Shown piece by piece: positions 13,160 to 13,332 of a stretch of 13,332 nucleotides of DNA (position 1 is its first letter; the number at the start of each line of letters is the position of its first letter). The stretch is taken from assembly GCA_964641395.1 (NCBI GenBank), contig CAZXKQ010000037.1:1-13332 (forward strand). Reading direction: 5' to 3'. The notes beneath the pieces are model-generated. The model did no database searches. It worked only from the letters and a program-made list of their open reading frames with translations, and was not told the DNA's origin. The position numbers were made by a program, and so were the translations under genes. The DNA is from CANQBR01 sp964641395. Lineage in GTDB: Bacteria; Bacillota; Negativicutes; Acidaminococcales; Acidaminococcaceae.

Positions 13160-13255
13160 CTACACAGGTGTGCTTTGCCCAACCTAGGTAGGGCGGAGAA
13201 GGAATGAAGGATTAGGAAAGAACTTAGAGAGTACCGAAGAAAGAGGTGTGATTAC

Positions 13256-13332
13256 ATGAAAATGAAGAGGCAGTTAAAGGCCAGCATCCTGCTCAGCGTT
13301 TTTGCCGGGGCCATGATGCTGGGCGGCGTGGC
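13256..13332 (+). CDS. 5' end of an exported protein gene (first 25 codons)
   Basis: Starts at ATG 13256, seven to eight bases after AGAGGTG, and runs off the window end. The visible residues are a classical signal peptide: basic MKMKRQLK, then a hydrophobic core (SILLSVFAGAMMLGGV). What follows is not visible, so the product cannot be named. The extended -10 promoter with a long leader is like that of the SLH porin, so another envelope protein is possible, but this is a guess from context. Confidence 0.75.
   Translation, partial: MKMKRQLKASILLSVFAGAMMLGGV

Overview
The window looks like chromosomal DNA from a GC-rich, diderm, anaerobic Firmicute, most likely a Negativicute. The evidence is an OmpM-type outer-membrane porin (signal peptide, one SLH domain, short coiled coil, beta-barrel ending in Phe), [FeFe]-hydrogenase maturation genes, strong AGGAGG-type ribosome binding sites and intrinsic terminators. 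Genus cannot be decided from the sequence.

Layout: (1) 1-239, the 3' end of an unidentified gene. (2) 240-650, a non-coding stretch with a candidate small RNA on the minus strand (about 356 down to 287, with its own promoter and terminator), a plus-strand terminator (454-480), and the promoter and folded leader of the glycolytic operon. (3) 651-6438, the lower-glycolysis operon gap - pgk::tpi - gpmI - eno. It has the same order as the Bacillus gapA operon, but phosphoglycerate kinase and triosephosphate isomerase are one in-frame polypeptide. (4) 6495-8230, a TM1266-family protein and the radical-SAM maturase HydG, same strand, closed by a terminator. (5) 8315-9771, the SLH porin, with two tandem promoters and an unusually long, base-paired leader. 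(6) 9841-10383, a small exported protein of unknown function whose RBS sits directly behind the porin terminator. (7) 10504-11676, a stand-alone AICAR transformylase. (8) 11761-12807, a convergent minus-strand Fic protein with an operator-like repeat over its promoter. (9) From 13131, the promoter and first 25 codons of another exported protein, cut by the window end.

How they fit: the first block converts triose phosphates to phosphoenolpyruvate, making NADH and ATP. The next block helps build the H-cluster of an [FeFe]-hydrogenase, an electron sink for fermentation, and may share its transcript. The porin tethers the outer membrane to peptidoglycan. The rest are housekeeping or regulatory genes.

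I see no CRISPR array, transposase, tRNA, rRNA or phage gene. The observations most worth following are the PGK-TIM fusion, the minus-strand small RNA, the folded porin leader overlapping a second promoter, and the 54-bp-spaced dyad repeats at the fic promoter.
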